From an uncultured Bacteroides sp. (GTDB lineage: Bacteria > Bacteroidota > Bacteroidia > Bacteroidales > Bacteroidaceae): 64,000 nucleotides of DNA. The first letter of the stretch is position 1; each line of letters starts with the position of its first letter. The notes below the pieces were generated by a model, which was not told where the DNA came from, did not search any database, and saw only the letters and a list, made by a program, of their open reading frames with translations. Positions 7,989 through 17,827 of this stretch are shown one piece after another. The stretch spans positions 11,437 through 75,436 of the forward strand of contig USLU01000020.1 of NCBI GenBank assembly GCA_900555635.1, given 5' to 3'. A program made the position numbers and the translations under genes.

Positions 7989-10349
7989 ATGAAAGTTTTC
8001 GCATGTATTCTATTGTTTTGCACTTATCTTTCTCAGATAGGTATGATGGCACAAAATAAAGTTATTCTGTCAGGGATAGTCACAGACAAGCACGGCACCC
8101 CTTTGCCACAGGTGACAATTGCCGTTGAAAACTCCACCTCTGGAACTTATACAGATGATAAGGGTCGGTATTCTTTGCATATTTTACCAGGTAAACATAC
8201 GCTCGTCGTATCTTTCATAGGCTATCAAACTATAAAAAGCACCCTAAATATCCAACAAAATAAAAAAATAGATTTCACATTAGAAGAGAATTCCATCAAT
8301 CTTGGTTCTGTGGAAGTCTATGGAAAATCGCAAACACAGAAGGTTAAGGAAAGTGCTTTTGCTGTAAATGCTCTTGACATAAAATCAAAAATCAATTCAC
8401 TGAATAATTTGAATGACTTGATAAACCGAACTACGGGTATCAAAGTTAGGGAAGAAGGTGGTGTCGGTTCGGATTTCGACCTTTCCATCAACGGTTTGTC
8501 CGGAAATTCCATCCGTTATTTTCTGGATGGAATTCCGTTGGACACAAAAGGAAGCGGCGTTTCACTTGCAAACTTACCAGTCAATATCATAGACCGGGTT
8601 GAAATATATAAAGGAGTAGTACCAGCCAATTTGGGAACGGATGCTTTGGGCGGTGCCATCAATATTATCACCAAACAAGAAAAGAAAAATAATCTGGATA
8701 TCTCTTATGGCATCGGCTCATTCCATACTCACAAAGCAGATTTAAATGCACAAATAATAGAACCTAAAACAGGACTCATTATCAAACCCACCATTGGAGT
8801 AAATTACTCGAAAAATGATTATACAATGAAGGATGTTGAAGTATGGGATGAAGACAGCCGAAAATATCTTCTGAGAAATAGAAAACGTTTTCACGACGAT
8901 TACTTCTCGTTCATAGGACAAATTGAAGTAGGTTTTGCCAACAAGCCTTGGGCAGATGCCTTCTTTATTTCCGGCTCTTATTCCAAAGTCAACAAAGAGC
9001 TACAAACAGGCTCTGTTCAAAGTAAAGTTTACGGTATGGCAGAAAGAAAATCGGATGCCTGGAATATTTCAGCACGCTATAAAAAGAATGATTTTTTATT
9101 GAAAAATATGCAGTTGAACATTTCACTTTCACATACTTGGGACCATTCACTGACTACTGATACCGCTTACCGTAAATATGACTGGAACGGTGACTATATA
9201 GAAAGCTCACGCAACGAAATTACTGGTCGTGGACGCTCCATCCGCCACTATAAACGACCGTTGGTCATTGGACGTATTAACTTGGATTATCGTTTAAGCA
9301 ACCATCACAGTTTCAATTTGAATTATTTACTGAGTCGTACAGGAAACAACCGCTACGACGAAATGGATGAAGACTTTGAAGCGTCAAACGATATTTTAGC
9401 TAAGCATATCTCAAGTTTCTCATATAATCAATCCTTCTTTAGCGGAAGGATGAATAACACCTTTTTTATCAAAGACTACATCAATCATCTGAATATCCAG
9501 CAGACCGACTTGCCTACTATCACCGGTTCAAAAAACATAAATGGCTCAATAACCAAAAATTACTGGGGATATGGCACCGGTTCACGGTTTACGATTATTG
9601 AACCTTTTTCTCTAAAGTTTTCCTACGAACATAGTGTACGCCTGCCCCTTGCACGTGAATTACTGGGAAATGGTTCCACTATCTACGCCAATGTGGCATT
9701 GAATCCGGAAAAAAGTAATAATGTCAATCTGGGAATCTTCGGTACATGGCATCCGGCACCGGGACACACTCTCTACTATGAAGCAAATGGCTTTCTTCGC
9801 TATGTAGACGATTTTATTCAAGCCACCATCTCAGAAAAGGAAGGCACCATGCAATACACAAATGTTCCGGCTGTACATATCAAAGGAGTGGAAGGAGAAG
9901 TGAGTTACAACTGGCAGAATAAATTGCAACTTGCTACAAACGTCAGTTTTCAAGAAGCGCGTGACCAACAAAAATACAAGACCGACGGTAAACCTTCAGC
10001 CACTTATAACAATCGCGTACCCAATCGCCCTTGGCTCTTCGGAAGTGCAGAAGCAAGTTATGCTTTTCATAATGTACTATTCACTCAAGGCAATTTGAGA
10101 ATAGGATGCAGTTATCAGTGGGTACATTGGTTCTTTCTTACATGGGAAGCCTACGGTTCACGTGAAAGTAAAGCACGTATCCCTTCACAGAATATCTTCA
10201 ACACAGATATAGCCTATTCATGGAATAAAGGGAAGTATAATATTTCTTTGGAGTGCGCCAATCTGTTTGACAAATTAGCCTATGACAATTATAAATTACA
10301 AAAACCAGGTCGCTCTTTTTTCATTAAATTCAGACTATTCATTCACTAA
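7989..10349 (+). CDS. TonB-dependent receptor, B12-riboswitch controlled
   Basis: ~786 residues from the ATG at 7989; a GTG 24 bp upstream would add eight residues before the signal peptide and is less likely. The order is: signal peptide, CarboxypepD-like domain (SGIVTDKHGTPLPQVTIAVE), a plug with LNNLNDLINRTTGIKVREEGG and VEIYKGVVPANLGTDALGGAINIIT, then a 22-strand barrel ending GRSFFIKFRLFIH. The plug differs from the 5296 and 18268 receptors (EIYKGV, not EVLNGA), so the ligand may differ, for example an iron/cobalt chelate or a corrinoid precursor. It heads the lipoprotein-CbiK-CobN/HmuS-ExbB operon. The corrinoid link rests on the riboswitch. Confidence 0.9.
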   Translation: MKVFACILLFCTYLSQIGMMAQNKVILSGIVTDKHGTPLPQVTIAVENSTSGTYTDDKGRYSLHILPGKHTLVVSFIGYQTIKSTLNIQQNKKIDFTLEENSINLGSVEVYGKSQTQKVKESAFAVNALDIKSKINSLNNLNDLINRTTGIKVREEGGVGSDFDLSINGLSGNSIRYFLDGIPLDTKGSGVSLANLPVNIIDRVEIYKGVVPANLGTDALGGAINIITKQEKKNNLDISYGIGSFHTHKADLNAQIIEPKTGLIIKPTIGVNYSKNDYTMKDVEVWDEDSRKYLLRNRKRFHDDYFSFIGQIEVGFANKPWADAFFISGSYSKVNKELQTGSVQSKVYGMAERKSDAWNISARYKKNDFLLKNMQLNISLSHTWDHSLTTDTAYRKYDWNGDYIESSRNEITGRGRSIRHYKRPLVIGRINLDYRLSNHHSFNLNYLLSRTGNNRYDEMDEDFEASNDILAKHISSFSYNQSFFSGRMNNTFFIKDYINHLNIQQTDLPTITGSKNINGSITKNYWGYGTGSRFTIIEPFSLKFSYEHSVRLPLARELLGNGSTIYANVALNPEKSNNVNLGIFGTWHPAPGHTLYYEANGFLRYVDDFIQATISEKEGTMQYTNVPAVHIKGVEGEVSYNWQNKLQLATNVSFQEARDQQKYKTDGKPSATYNNRVPNRPWLFGSAEASYAFHNVLFTQGNLRIGCSYQWVHWFFLTWEAYGSRESKARIPSQNIFNTDIAYSWNKGKYNISLECANLFDKLAYDNYKLQKPGRSFFIKFRLFIH

Positions 10350-10361
10350 CTCATATTTAAA

Positions 10362-11645
10362 ATGAAAAAACTAAATTTTTTATTCAGTATTCTGATGGTC
10401 ATGGTAATGACCGTATCATTCAGCGCATGTTCTGATGACAACAATTCAACCCCTACTCCAGATCCGGAACCCGAACTTTCCGATTATCATTTTGACATCT
10501 TTATGACCGTTGGTAAACACGGTGGGATGAATCAAGGTGACGGTACTATCGTTAAAAGTATAAACGCACTCACAGCAGATAAAGGTGTTATTGACATCAA
10601 GAATGACGGTGTTGAATTCAGAAGCGCAGACAACACTTACTCCATGGAAGTTATTGTCAAAGGAAAATATTATTACCAAGTACCCAGTTCAAATGATCGC
10701 TTCACTAAGCTACAAGTAGTAGGTAACTCCGTCAAAGTGGTACAAGAACAAAAATTTGTAAAGAACACTTATAAAGTTCGCAGTTACACACATGCCTGGT
10801 TGGACGACAATACACTTATTATCATGGCAGCCAATGGCGATGCGAATAAAATTATCTGGACCAAGATTAGTGCAAACGATATGCGTATCATCGACGAAGG
10901 CACACTGGATATGCCCCTTCCTACAGGAGCTAAAGTGTTTACCGCTTCCGGTATCTTAACCTATAACGAAAAAGCAGGCAAACTGTATTACTTCTACTTC
11001 GGCAAAGACAAATCGGGCAGAGGTGGTGTAGCAACATCAAACTTCCTGACGGCTGTCATCAATCCTTCTACTATGGCTGTAGAAAGTAACAAAGTTAATA
11101 CTCTTGCCGGCGAAATGGCAGGAAGCGCCTACGGAGAGTTAATGCAGAATTGTGTAATGTACGATGCAGACGGAAACCTCTATTTGGCAACCTTTACAGA
11201 CACTAACGATATTGAAATGGGACATCTGCTCCGTATCAAGAAAGGAGAAAGTGATTTCGATAGCAGTTATGAAGGTTATCCTAATGCCGATGGCAAGTTG
11301 CTCACTATTCAAAATCTAGGCAATGGAAAATCTCTTGTATACGCACGCAATGATGCTTCCGGAACTGCAATTGATAGCTACAGCCACTATTACTCAATCG
11401 TTAATATAGCTACCGGAGCAAAAGAACGTTTAAGCTATAACGGACAAGAAATACCTTATAGTGGCGGACGTTTTGCACAGCGCACTGTTGTTGTCAACGG
11501 CAAAGCTTATATCGGTGTAAATACAGAAAATAGTAAACCTTGTATCTATATTTATGATATAGCAACTGGTAAAGTAGAGAAAGGTGCTGAAATTGCCGAA
11601 GGCTACTTCTTCGATATGCTTAGAGTCGTGGAAAATGACAAATAA
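10362..11645 (+). CDS. DUF4374-like surface lipoprotein (ligand-capture partner of the receptor)
   Basis: 427 residues. A lipoprotein signal ends at SACSDDNN; the acidic residues after Cys resemble the Bacteroides surface-export signal. The rest is soluble and rich in repeated beta motifs (DGNLYLATF, AYIGVNTE, CIYIYDIATGKVEKGAEI), suggesting a beta-propeller. I place it in the DUF4374-type family, whose members commonly sit next to TonB receptors and bind metal chelates; this is from memory and motif style, not a search. It starts 13 bp after the receptor, so the pair probably forms a surface capture complex. A BtuG-like corrinoid binder is the main alternative. Confidence 0.65.
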   Translation: MKKLNFLFSILMVMVMTVSFSACSDDNNSTPTPDPEPELSDYHFDIFMTVGKHGGMNQGDGTIVKSINALTADKGVIDIKNDGVEFRSADNTYSMEVIVKGKYYYQVPSSNDRFTKLQVVGNSVKVVQEQKFVKNTYKVRSYTHAWLDDNTLIIMAANGDANKIIWTKISANDMRIIDEGTLDMPLPTGAKVFTASGILTYNEKAGKLYYFYFGKDKSGRGGVATSNFLTAVINPSTMAVESNKVNTLAGEMAGSAYGELMQNCVMYDADGNLYLATFTDTNDIEMGHLLRIKKGESDFDSSYEGYPNADGKLLTIQNLGNGKSLVYARNDASGTAIDSYSHYYSIVNIATGAKERLSYNGQEIPYSGGRFAQRTVVVNGKAYIGVNTENSKPCIYIYDIATGKVEKGAEIAEGYFFDMLRVVENDK

Positions 11646-11678
11646 AATTTATCATTTTCCATTCAAGTTCAATAATTA

Positions 11679-11708
11679 AGAAACGGGGTATATTTATGCC
11701 CCGTTTCT
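11679..11708 (+). other. Hairpin inside the operon, before cbiK2
   Basis: AGAAACGGGG (11679-11688) and CCCCGTTTCT (11699-11708) form a perfect 10-bp stem with a 10-nt loop, 21 bp before the chosen cbiK2 start. There is no U-tract after it, so it may be an mRNA processing or attenuation element rather than a full terminator. Confidence 0.6.
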
Positions 11709-11728
11709 CTATCCATCTTCCACTTATT

Positions 11729-12676
11729 ATGAAAAATATTCTTTCTTTATTCATTTTATTAGGTCTTTCCTTCTTCTGCCATGCACACGAAGGAGGTAAT
11801 TTTATAGCAAACGATATGCTTGCAAGTATGAAACCCGGCGACAAAGCCGCACTGCTCATGGTACATTTCGGTACCACGTACGATAATACCCGTGCACTGA
11901 CCATAGAAACCATCAATGACCAAGCAAAAGCCGCCTTCCCAGAACTGAAATTCCAAGAGGCTTATACCTCACGCATCATCATTCGTCGCCTGAAAGAACG
12001 GGGTATTGAAAAGCTGACTCCATTGGATGCATTGCTGAACTTACGGAGCGAAGGTTATACACATATCATCGTGCAGAGCACTAATATTATAGAAGGAGTA
12101 GAAATGGAATCCCTTCGCCGTGATGTGGAAAGTGTACTGCCATTCTTCAAAGAAATCCGGGTAGGTACTCCCCTGCTCTATTCCGTAGAGGATGCAGAAA
12201 AAGTGGTAGAAATTCTGGGTAACCGCCTGAATGCTCCTGCACCTGACAAAAAAAACGCCAAAGAAAATTTTGTCCTCGTGGGACATGGAACTTATACGCC
12301 CAGCACTGCCATCTATAGCCAAATGGACTACATGCTGAAGTCAAAAGGGCTGACAAATTTCCATGTAGGTACCATCGAAGGTTATCCTACTTTTGAAACA
12401 ATGTTAGCGCAACTGAAAATAGCAAAAGCAAAGAAAGTAACTCTTGTTCCTTTTATGTTCGTTGCCGGAGACCATGCGCAGAATGATATTGCCGGAGAAT
12501 GGAAGGAGATGCTCGAAAAAGAAGGCTTCAACGTTAAAACACGTCTGGAAGGTTTGGGACAAATTCCTGAAATACAAGAAATATTCATTGATCACATCCG
12601 TTTCGGATTAAAACACCGCACACTAGGCATCATGGAAAAGAAAGCTGCTTATGCTGCCGGAAAAGATGTAGATTAA
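11729..12676 (+). CDS. cbiK: Periplasmic CbiK-like chelatase with altered ligand site
   Basis: 315 residues from ATG 11729, where the hydrophobic signal sequence MKNILSLFILLGLSFF begins; an ATG at 11696 lies inside the preceding hairpin. Likely cleavage is after CHA. CbiK fold motifs: HFGTTYDNTRALT, EAYTSRIIIRRL, IIVQSTNIIEGVEM, LVGHGTYTPST, MFVAGDHAQNDIAG. The second ligand His249 is kept. The first ligand position, His127 in the paralogue at 608, is Asn119 here, so ordinary cobaltochelatase activity is doubtful. It lies between the surface lipoprotein and the CobN/HmuS-like gene, suggesting tetrapyrrole binding or metal transfer in the periplasm. Confidence 0.85.
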   Translation: MKNILSLFILLGLSFFCHAHEGGNFIANDMLASMKPGDKAALLMVHFGTTYDNTRALTIETINDQAKAAFPELKFQEAYTSRIIIRRLKERGIEKLTPLDALLNLRSEGYTHIIVQSTNIIEGVEMESLRRDVESVLPFFKEIRVGTPLLYSVEDAEKVVEILGNRLNAPAPDKKNAKENFVLVGHGTYTPSTAIYSQMDYMLKSKGLTNFHVGTIEGYPTFETMLAQLKIAKAKKVTLVPFMFVAGDHAQNDIAGEWKEMLEKEGFNVKTRLEGLGQIPEIQEIFIDHIRFGLKHRTLGIMEKKAAYAAGKDVD

Positions 12677-12715
12677 CCGGCAAATTCACTACCAACAACG
12701 CAATATTCTCTCATT

Positions 12716-15700
12716 ATGAGCAAAAAACGTTTAGGAATACTCCTTAGCTGTGCAATAATATTAATTGCTGCCTGCTTCCTCATCTATCAAAGCCTGCTGG
12801 CTCCTACCCGCATCCTGATAGTCAATCCCCTGCCTGCACAAGGAGCGGACATTGCACTGAACAATGATTGCAGCCACATCGAGGTGACTTGTATAAAAAT
12901 GGAGGAAGTAAAAGACCTCTCCGGTTATGATGCCATTATGATGTACGGCAGAGGATTATTCCTGGACGAAACACAAATAGCTGAAATGCAGCGTGTAGCT
13001 AATAAAGGGGTACCCATCTTTACCAATGCCTTGCAACATTTCAACTTTATCGTTAACTACAACATCACTCCCGAACAACAAAATACCTTGCAGACTTATT
13101 TCCAGAATGCCTGCAAGAAAAACTACCGGAATGCATTGCGTTATCTGCGCCATTTAGCCACTCCGCAACGTTGGGGTGACCAAAGTTTTGAAGCACCCGT
13201 AGAGTTACCCAACAACTTATATTACCATCTGGAATATGGGCAGTATTTCAAAACTCACAAAGAGCTGACTGCCTATCTGAAAGCGAAACATCTATACCAT
13301 GAAGGAGCACGCAATATCGCCTTTATCTCCGGCATCAGTTTCCCGATGGAAGGCAACCGTGCCCACGTAGATACATTGATATCCCGGTTGACACAAGCCG
13401 GATTTAATGTTTATCCCATTACCGGCAATGGAAAAGGACGGGAGAAAATGATACGTTCTCTGCATCCGGACGCTATGGTATATCTGCCAATGGGACGTTT
13501 GGGAAATGATTCTCTCATCAACTGGCTGCATCAGGAAAATATACCCCTGTTTATGCCTTTCCCGTTAGTGCAACCTCGTGAAGAATGGTTGGATGCTACC
13601 AAGCCCGTTAGCGGCGGTACACTGACCGCACGTGTTGTAGTACCCGAGATTGATGGCGGAATGGCACCGTTCTGTATTGCCACACAAAATGAAAACAAGG
13701 AAGGCTATTTCCTGCATACCCCTGAACCGGAGCGTATAAATGCCTTTACCGAGCACATCACCCGTTACATGGCATTGCGTGATAAAGCTAATAAGGAAAA
13801 GCATGTTGCCATCTGCTACTTCAAGACTCCCGGAAAAGACGCACTGCTGGCAAGCGGAATGGAAGTAATCCCCTCACTTTATAATTTCCTGAAACGATTG
13901 CAAAGTGAAGGTTACGATGTCAGCGGTCTGCCTGCTACTGCCGAAGAATTTGGAAAGCGGATTTACCGTGACGGTGCCGTGATGGGCTCATACGCCAAAG
14001 GCGCTCAGGAGCAGTTCCTAAAAACAGCACACCCCGTATGGCTCAGTACCGAACAATACGAGCAATGGGCACATCAAGTAATCCTTCCTGAAAAATACAA
14101 AGAAGTAACAGACCGTTATGGTGACGCTCCGGGAAATTTGCTAGCCACCGATGACAGTATAGCCATCGCCTGCCTGCAATTCGGAAATATACTTCTCTTT
14201 CCACAACCTCGCCCGGCATTGGGAGACGATGAGTTCAAGCTGGTGCATGGCATGCCGGTAGCACCACCACATAGTTATCTGGCTCCCTATCTTTATATGC
14301 AGAAAGGGTTCAAAGCCGATGCCCTTATTCACTTCGGTACACATGGGAATCTGGAATATACACCCGGCAAGAATGTGGGACAATCACGGGCAGACTGGTC
14401 GGATGCGCTCGTTGGAAATCTGCCGCATTTCTATTTTTACACCACTGGCAACGTAGGTGAAGGTATTATCGCTAAACGACGTACTCATGCCGTACTGGTA
14501 ACCCACCTCACTCCTCCTTACGTAGAAAGTGGCATGAGACAACGCTATACTTCTCTCCTCGAAGATATTCACAAAGTGTTGGATGAGGGTACAGATGGAC
14601 ACAAAATGCTGGGCATGCGCATCAAGAAAGAAACAGTACGCCTGGGCTTGCATCGTGACCTTGGTCTGGACTCCATTCCCGACAAACCGTATACTGCCGA
14701 AGAACTGGAACGTCTGGATGGCTTCACTGAAGAAATAGCCAATGAAAAAGTGATTGGTGCCTACTATACGATGGGGCAACCTTACTCCTCACGCGACTTG
14801 CTGACCACTACCCTTGCCGTATCTGCCGACCCGCTGGCTTATGAAACTGCCAAGCACGACCGTGACAAAGGTAAAATCACTACAGAGCAGTTGCAGGACT
14901 TCACCTACATAGCCCACCATTATCTGCCTGCCGCTCAAAAGAAATTGATAACATTGCTGCAAAATCCCCCGAAAGACACGACAACCGTTGCTCCCGGGCT
15001 TCGTCCCGCATTGTGTTATCGTGAGAAACTGATAACTTCCACCGCCAATGAATTAAATGCAATGGTACATGCCTTGAATGGCGGTACCGTTTATCCGGCA
15101 CCCGGTGGCGACCCTGTATTGAATCCGAATGTTCTTCCTACCGGACGAAATATGTATAGCATCAATGCCGAAACCACTCCCAACTCCCGCGCCTGGGAAG
15201 ATGGAAAGCGACTTGCCGAAACTACCCTGAAACAATACGTCAGCAAGCATGGAGACTATCCCCGCAAAGTGAGCTACACTTTTTGGGCAGGAGAATTCAT
15301 CACCACCGAAGGTGCCACACTGGCACAAGTATTCTGGATGCTTGGCGTAGAACCCGTCCGTGACGGACAAGACCGTGTGGTCGACCTGAAATTAGTTCCG
15401 AGTAAAGAATTGGGTCGTCCCCGAGTCAATGTCGTTGTACAGGTATCGGGACAACTTCGTGACATCGCCGGCTCCCGACTTAAATTATTAACGGATGCTG
15501 TGCGTCTGGCATCGGAAGCTAAAGACGAAGCATATCCAAACTATGTCTCCTCGGGCACACTACTACAAGAAAAGCTATTGGTAGAAAAAGGGACTTCTCC
15601 CAAGCAAGCACGTGCTATGTCTGTGATGCGTATATTCGGACCTGTAAACAGTGGTTATAGTACAGGCATTATGGGATATACCGAAAGCAGCGGTTCATGG

Positions 15701-16624
15701 GATGATGAAAAAGAAATAGCCAAAGGTTATCTCAATAATATGGGTGCCGCATACGGAGACGATGAAAATTGGGGAAGTTACCAGAAAGATTTGTTTGCTT
15801 CCGCTCTCTCCGAGACCGATGTGGTTATCCAACCCCGTCAAAGCAATACTTGGGGACCAATCTCTCTAGACCATGTATATGAATTTACCGGTGGATTGTC
15901 TCTTACTGTTAAAACCTTGACCGGAAAAGAACCGGATGCTTACATGGCTGATTATCGTAACCGCACCAACCGCCGATTGCAGGATGCAAAAGAAGCTATT
16001 GCCGTAGAAACACGTGCCACTATACTGAATCCTACCTTTATACAAGAGCGTATGAAAGGCGGTGCAGGTACAGCGCAAATGTTTGGTGAAATCTTCCGTA
16101 ACATTTTCGGCTGGCATGTAATGCGTCCTTCAGCTATGGATAAAGAGCTTTTTAATGACTTATATAAGATGTATATCCTGGATGAAAACAAGCTTGGCAT
16201 CCACGACTATTTCCGTGAGGTCAACCCGGCTTCTTTTCAGGCTATGACTGCCGTGATGCTTGAAAGTGCCCGCAAAGGTTACTGGAAGGCATCAAAGGAA
16301 CAATTGAAAACAACCGCTGCCTTGCATGCAGAAATCACCCGTGAGAAAGGTGCAGCTTGTACCGAGTTTGTCTGCGGTAATGCCAAATTACAATCTTTTG
16401 TATCCGGACAACTGGATGACAAAGCTAAACTAACTTACGACCAGGACATGAAAACCGTACACGAATCTACCGCCGCCAATGGAAAAGACGTTGTACTGAA
16501 AGAACAGAAATTGACTCCCGAACAAGCAGCACAAAAAAAGACAATGAACGGGCTGATGATCGGAATAATCGTTATCATCGCCTTCATCGAACTGGTTGTA
16601 CTACTCAAAAAAAGAAAGAAATAG
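12716..16624 (+). CDS. Membrane-anchored CobN/HmuS-like chelatase large subunit
   Basis: 1302 residues. One transmembrane helix lies at the N-terminus (~6-25) and one at the C-terminus (~1276-1296, ending KKRKK), with the bulk between them. Internal motifs match the CobN/BchH/HmuS superfamily: ALIHFGTHGNLEYTPGK, LPTGRNMYSINA, EGATLAQVFWMLGVEPV, RVNVVVQVSGQLRDI, RIFGPVNSGYSTGIMG, QSNTWGPISLDHVYEFTGG. Classical CobN needs CobS/CobT ATPases, which are absent here; instead three membrane genes follow, as in the hmuSTUV order of heme-uptake loci. HmuS is linked to anaerobic heme handling. Under a B12 riboswitch, a corrinoid or cobalt equivalent is inferred. N-in/C-in topology would put the body in the periplasm. 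Confidence 0.85.
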   Translation: MSKKRLGILLSCAIILIAACFLIYQSLLAPTRILIVNPLPAQGADIALNNDCSHIEVTCIKMEEVKDLSGYDAIMMYGRGLFLDETQIAEMQRVANKGVPIFTNALQHFNFIVNYNITPEQQNTLQTYFQNACKKNYRNALRYLRHLATPQRWGDQSFEAPVELPNNLYYHLEYGQYFKTHKELTAYLKAKHLYHEGARNIAFISGISFPMEGNRAHVDTLISRLTQAGFNVYPITGNGKGREKMIRSLHPDAMVYLPMGRLGNDSLINWLHQENIPLFMPFPLVQPREEWLDATKPVSGGTLTARVVVPEIDGGMAPFCIATQNENKEGYFLHTPEPERINAFTEHITRYMALRDKANKEKHVAICYFKTPGKDALLASGMEVIPSLYNFLKRLQSEGYDVSGLPATAEEFGKRIYRDGAVMGSYAKGAQEQFLKTAHPVWLSTEQYEQWAHQVILPEKYKEVTDRYGDAPGNLLATDDSIAIACLQFGNILLFPQPRPALGDDEFKLVHGMPVAPPHSYLAPYLYMQKGFKADALIHFGTHGNLEYTPGKNVGQSRADWSDALVGNLPHFYFYTTGNVGEGIIAKRRTHAVLVTHLTPPYVESGMRQRYTSLLEDIHKVLDEGTDGHKMLGMRIKKETVRLGLHRDLGLDSIPDKPYTAEELERLDGFTEEIANEKVIGAYYTMGQPYSSRDLLTTTLAVSADPLAYETAKHDRDKGKITTEQLQDFTYIAHHYLPAAQKKLITLLQNPPKDTTTVAPGLRPALCYREKLITSTANELNAMVHALNGGTVYPAPGGDPVLNPNVLPTGRNMYSINAETTPNSRAWEDGKRLAETTLKQYVSKHGDYPRKVSYTFWAGEFITTEGATLAQVFWMLGVEPVRDGQDRVVDLKLVPSKELGRPRVNVVVQVSGQLRDIAGSRLKLLTDAVRLASEAKDEAYPNYVSSGTLLQEKLLVEKGTSPKQARAMSVMRIFGPVNSGYSTGIMGYTESSGSWDDEKEIAKGYLNNMGAAYGDDENWGSYQKDLFASALSETDVVIQPRQSNTWGPISLDHVYEFTGGLSLTVKTLTGKEPDAYMADYRNRTNRRLQDAKEAIAVETRATILNPTFIQERMKGGAGTAQMFGEIFRNIFGWHVMRPSAMDKELFNDLYKMYILDENKLGIHDYFREVNPASFQAMTAVMLESARKGYWKASKEQLKTTAALHAEITREKGAACTEFVCGNAKLQSFVSGQLDDKAKLTYDQDMKTVHESTAANGKDVVLKEQKLTPEQAAQKKTMNGLMIGIIVIIAFIELVVLLKKRKK

Positions 16625-16625
16625 A

Positions 16626-17183
16626 ATGGAATATGTAATACATATATTAGCCATTTTCATCACTATCAGCTTTCTATTAAAAGCGGGCTTTTACTCTCAT
16701 TGGGGGATATGGACAGCAGCTATATGCTGTGCTCTTTTTGTCTGGTTTATCACTCCGTGGATGACTGAACAATCTAAAACTGCGATGGCTGCATTCTTTG
16801 CTTCACGTTCCAAAATGCTGAACCTCTCAGTTTGCGTTACATTGGAAGCGGCAGTAATGATTGCTTTTTGTTTTGATTGTTTTGCAGCTGTACGAACCCG
16901 CAACACGTTTTTTAAACAGGTCATGACCTTTGTTCTAAAGCTATATCCGGGACTATTGATAGCCGGTGTATTATGTTATGCCCTGGCATTATTGCTATTT
17001 TCCTTTCCCGGAATAGACTTCGGCAGTCTTTCCTGGATAGCGGCGATTGCAACGCTCCTGACTGTTTATGGAGGAGCGCAGCTTTTATATCATATTATCG
17101 GTGAAGAATCTGTACGCCTGGAAGTCTTGTTTATCGTAAATATCTTCATCGTCATTTTAAGTATTATAGCTACAGGCTATTAA
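16626..17183 (+). CDS. Polytopic membrane protein, HmuT-position
   Basis: 185 residues from ATG 16626, one base after the hmuS-like stop codon; the longer frame from 16596 overlaps that gene and is not needed. About six hydrophobic segments are visible (near 2-22, 30-48, 62-82, 98-118, 128-150, 160-182). No catalytic motif recognised. Its place between the CobN-like protein and the ExbB-like channel matches the third gene of the Porphyromonas/Bacteroides hmuRSTUV arrangement. A role in coupling the motor to the chelatase is a guess from context. Confidence 0.7.
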   Translation: MEYVIHILAIFITISFLLKAGFYSHWGIWTAAICCALFVWFITPWMTEQSKTAMAAFFASRSKMLNLSVCVTLEAAVMIAFCFDCFAAVRTRNTFFKQVMTFVLKLYPGLLIAGVLCYALALLLFSFPGIDFGSLSWIAAIATLLTVYGGAQLLYHIIGEESVRLEVLFIVNIFIVILSIIATGY

Positions 17184-17213
17184 AATGTAATTTCAAAATT
17201 AGATATATCAACT

Positions 17214-17816
17214 ATGGAAACTATTTCAAACACTCTCTTCTGGATTTCCAACGGGTTATTGGTTCCCGTCGTAGTCTTGTTGCTTCTCTTTTTCCTTCGT
17301 GCCATCATTCTAGCCGGAGGTTTCTTCGGTGAGTTTTATCAACGAATGAAACTGCAAAAGAAATTCGCGGAAATTCTGGAGATAATCACTACAGACAATG
17401 TAAACGAGCAACTACAACAACTTCCTCCCACAAACAATTCTCCCCTGCTCCGTTGCTTGAAAAAGCTATCGGATCACAGTGATAATGCAGCTTATTGCGA
17501 GCGATTATTAGCCAACTATGAAGTAGATGCCGAAAAAGAATTGGGACGTTCGCGCACTTTCGTCAAACTAGGTCCGATGTTAGGGTTAATGGGTACTCTT
17601 ATTCCCATGGGTCCTGCATTGGTAGGTCTTGCCAACGGAGATATTTCATCAATGGCATATAATATGCAGGTAGCTTTTGCGACTACTGTTGTTGGATTGG
17701 TAATTGCTGCCGTCGGCGTAATTACTCTACAAGTAAAACAACGCTGGTATGCCCGCGAAATAAACGATCTGGAATATTTATATAAAGTAATAAGCGATAA
17801 AGTAACAGAGTCTTAA
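17214..17816 (+). CDS. MotA/TolQ/ExbB-family proton channel (HmuU-like)
   Basis: 200 residues. A first membrane helix at ~12-36 is followed by a cytoplasmic loop and the signature two-helix block GPMLGLMGTLIPMGPALVGL ... NMQVAFATTVVGLVIAAVGVITLQ, characteristic of ExbB/TolQ stators. Such proteins use the proton gradient to drive an envelope partner. The next gene is its likely ExbD-like partner and the CobN-like protein its likely client. Confidence 0.88.
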   Translation: METISNTLFWISNGLLVPVVVLLLLFFLRAIILAGGFFGEFYQRMKLQKKFAEILEIITTDNVNEQLQQLPPTNNSPLLRCLKKLSDHSDNAAYCERLLANYEVDAEKELGRSRTFVKLGPMLGLMGTLIPMGPALVGLANGDISSMAYNMQVAFATTVVGLVIAAVGVITLQVKQRWYAREINDLEYLYKVISDKVTES

Positions 17817-17827
17817 TATTCAATCTG

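Noticed and set aside
12716..16624. Assignment as ordinary aerobic cobaltochelatase CobN
   Set aside because: No CobS/CobT, membrane anchors at both ends, and the hmuSTUV-like neighbours; the pathway enzymes here (CbiK, CbiG, CbiD) are of the anaerobic route.
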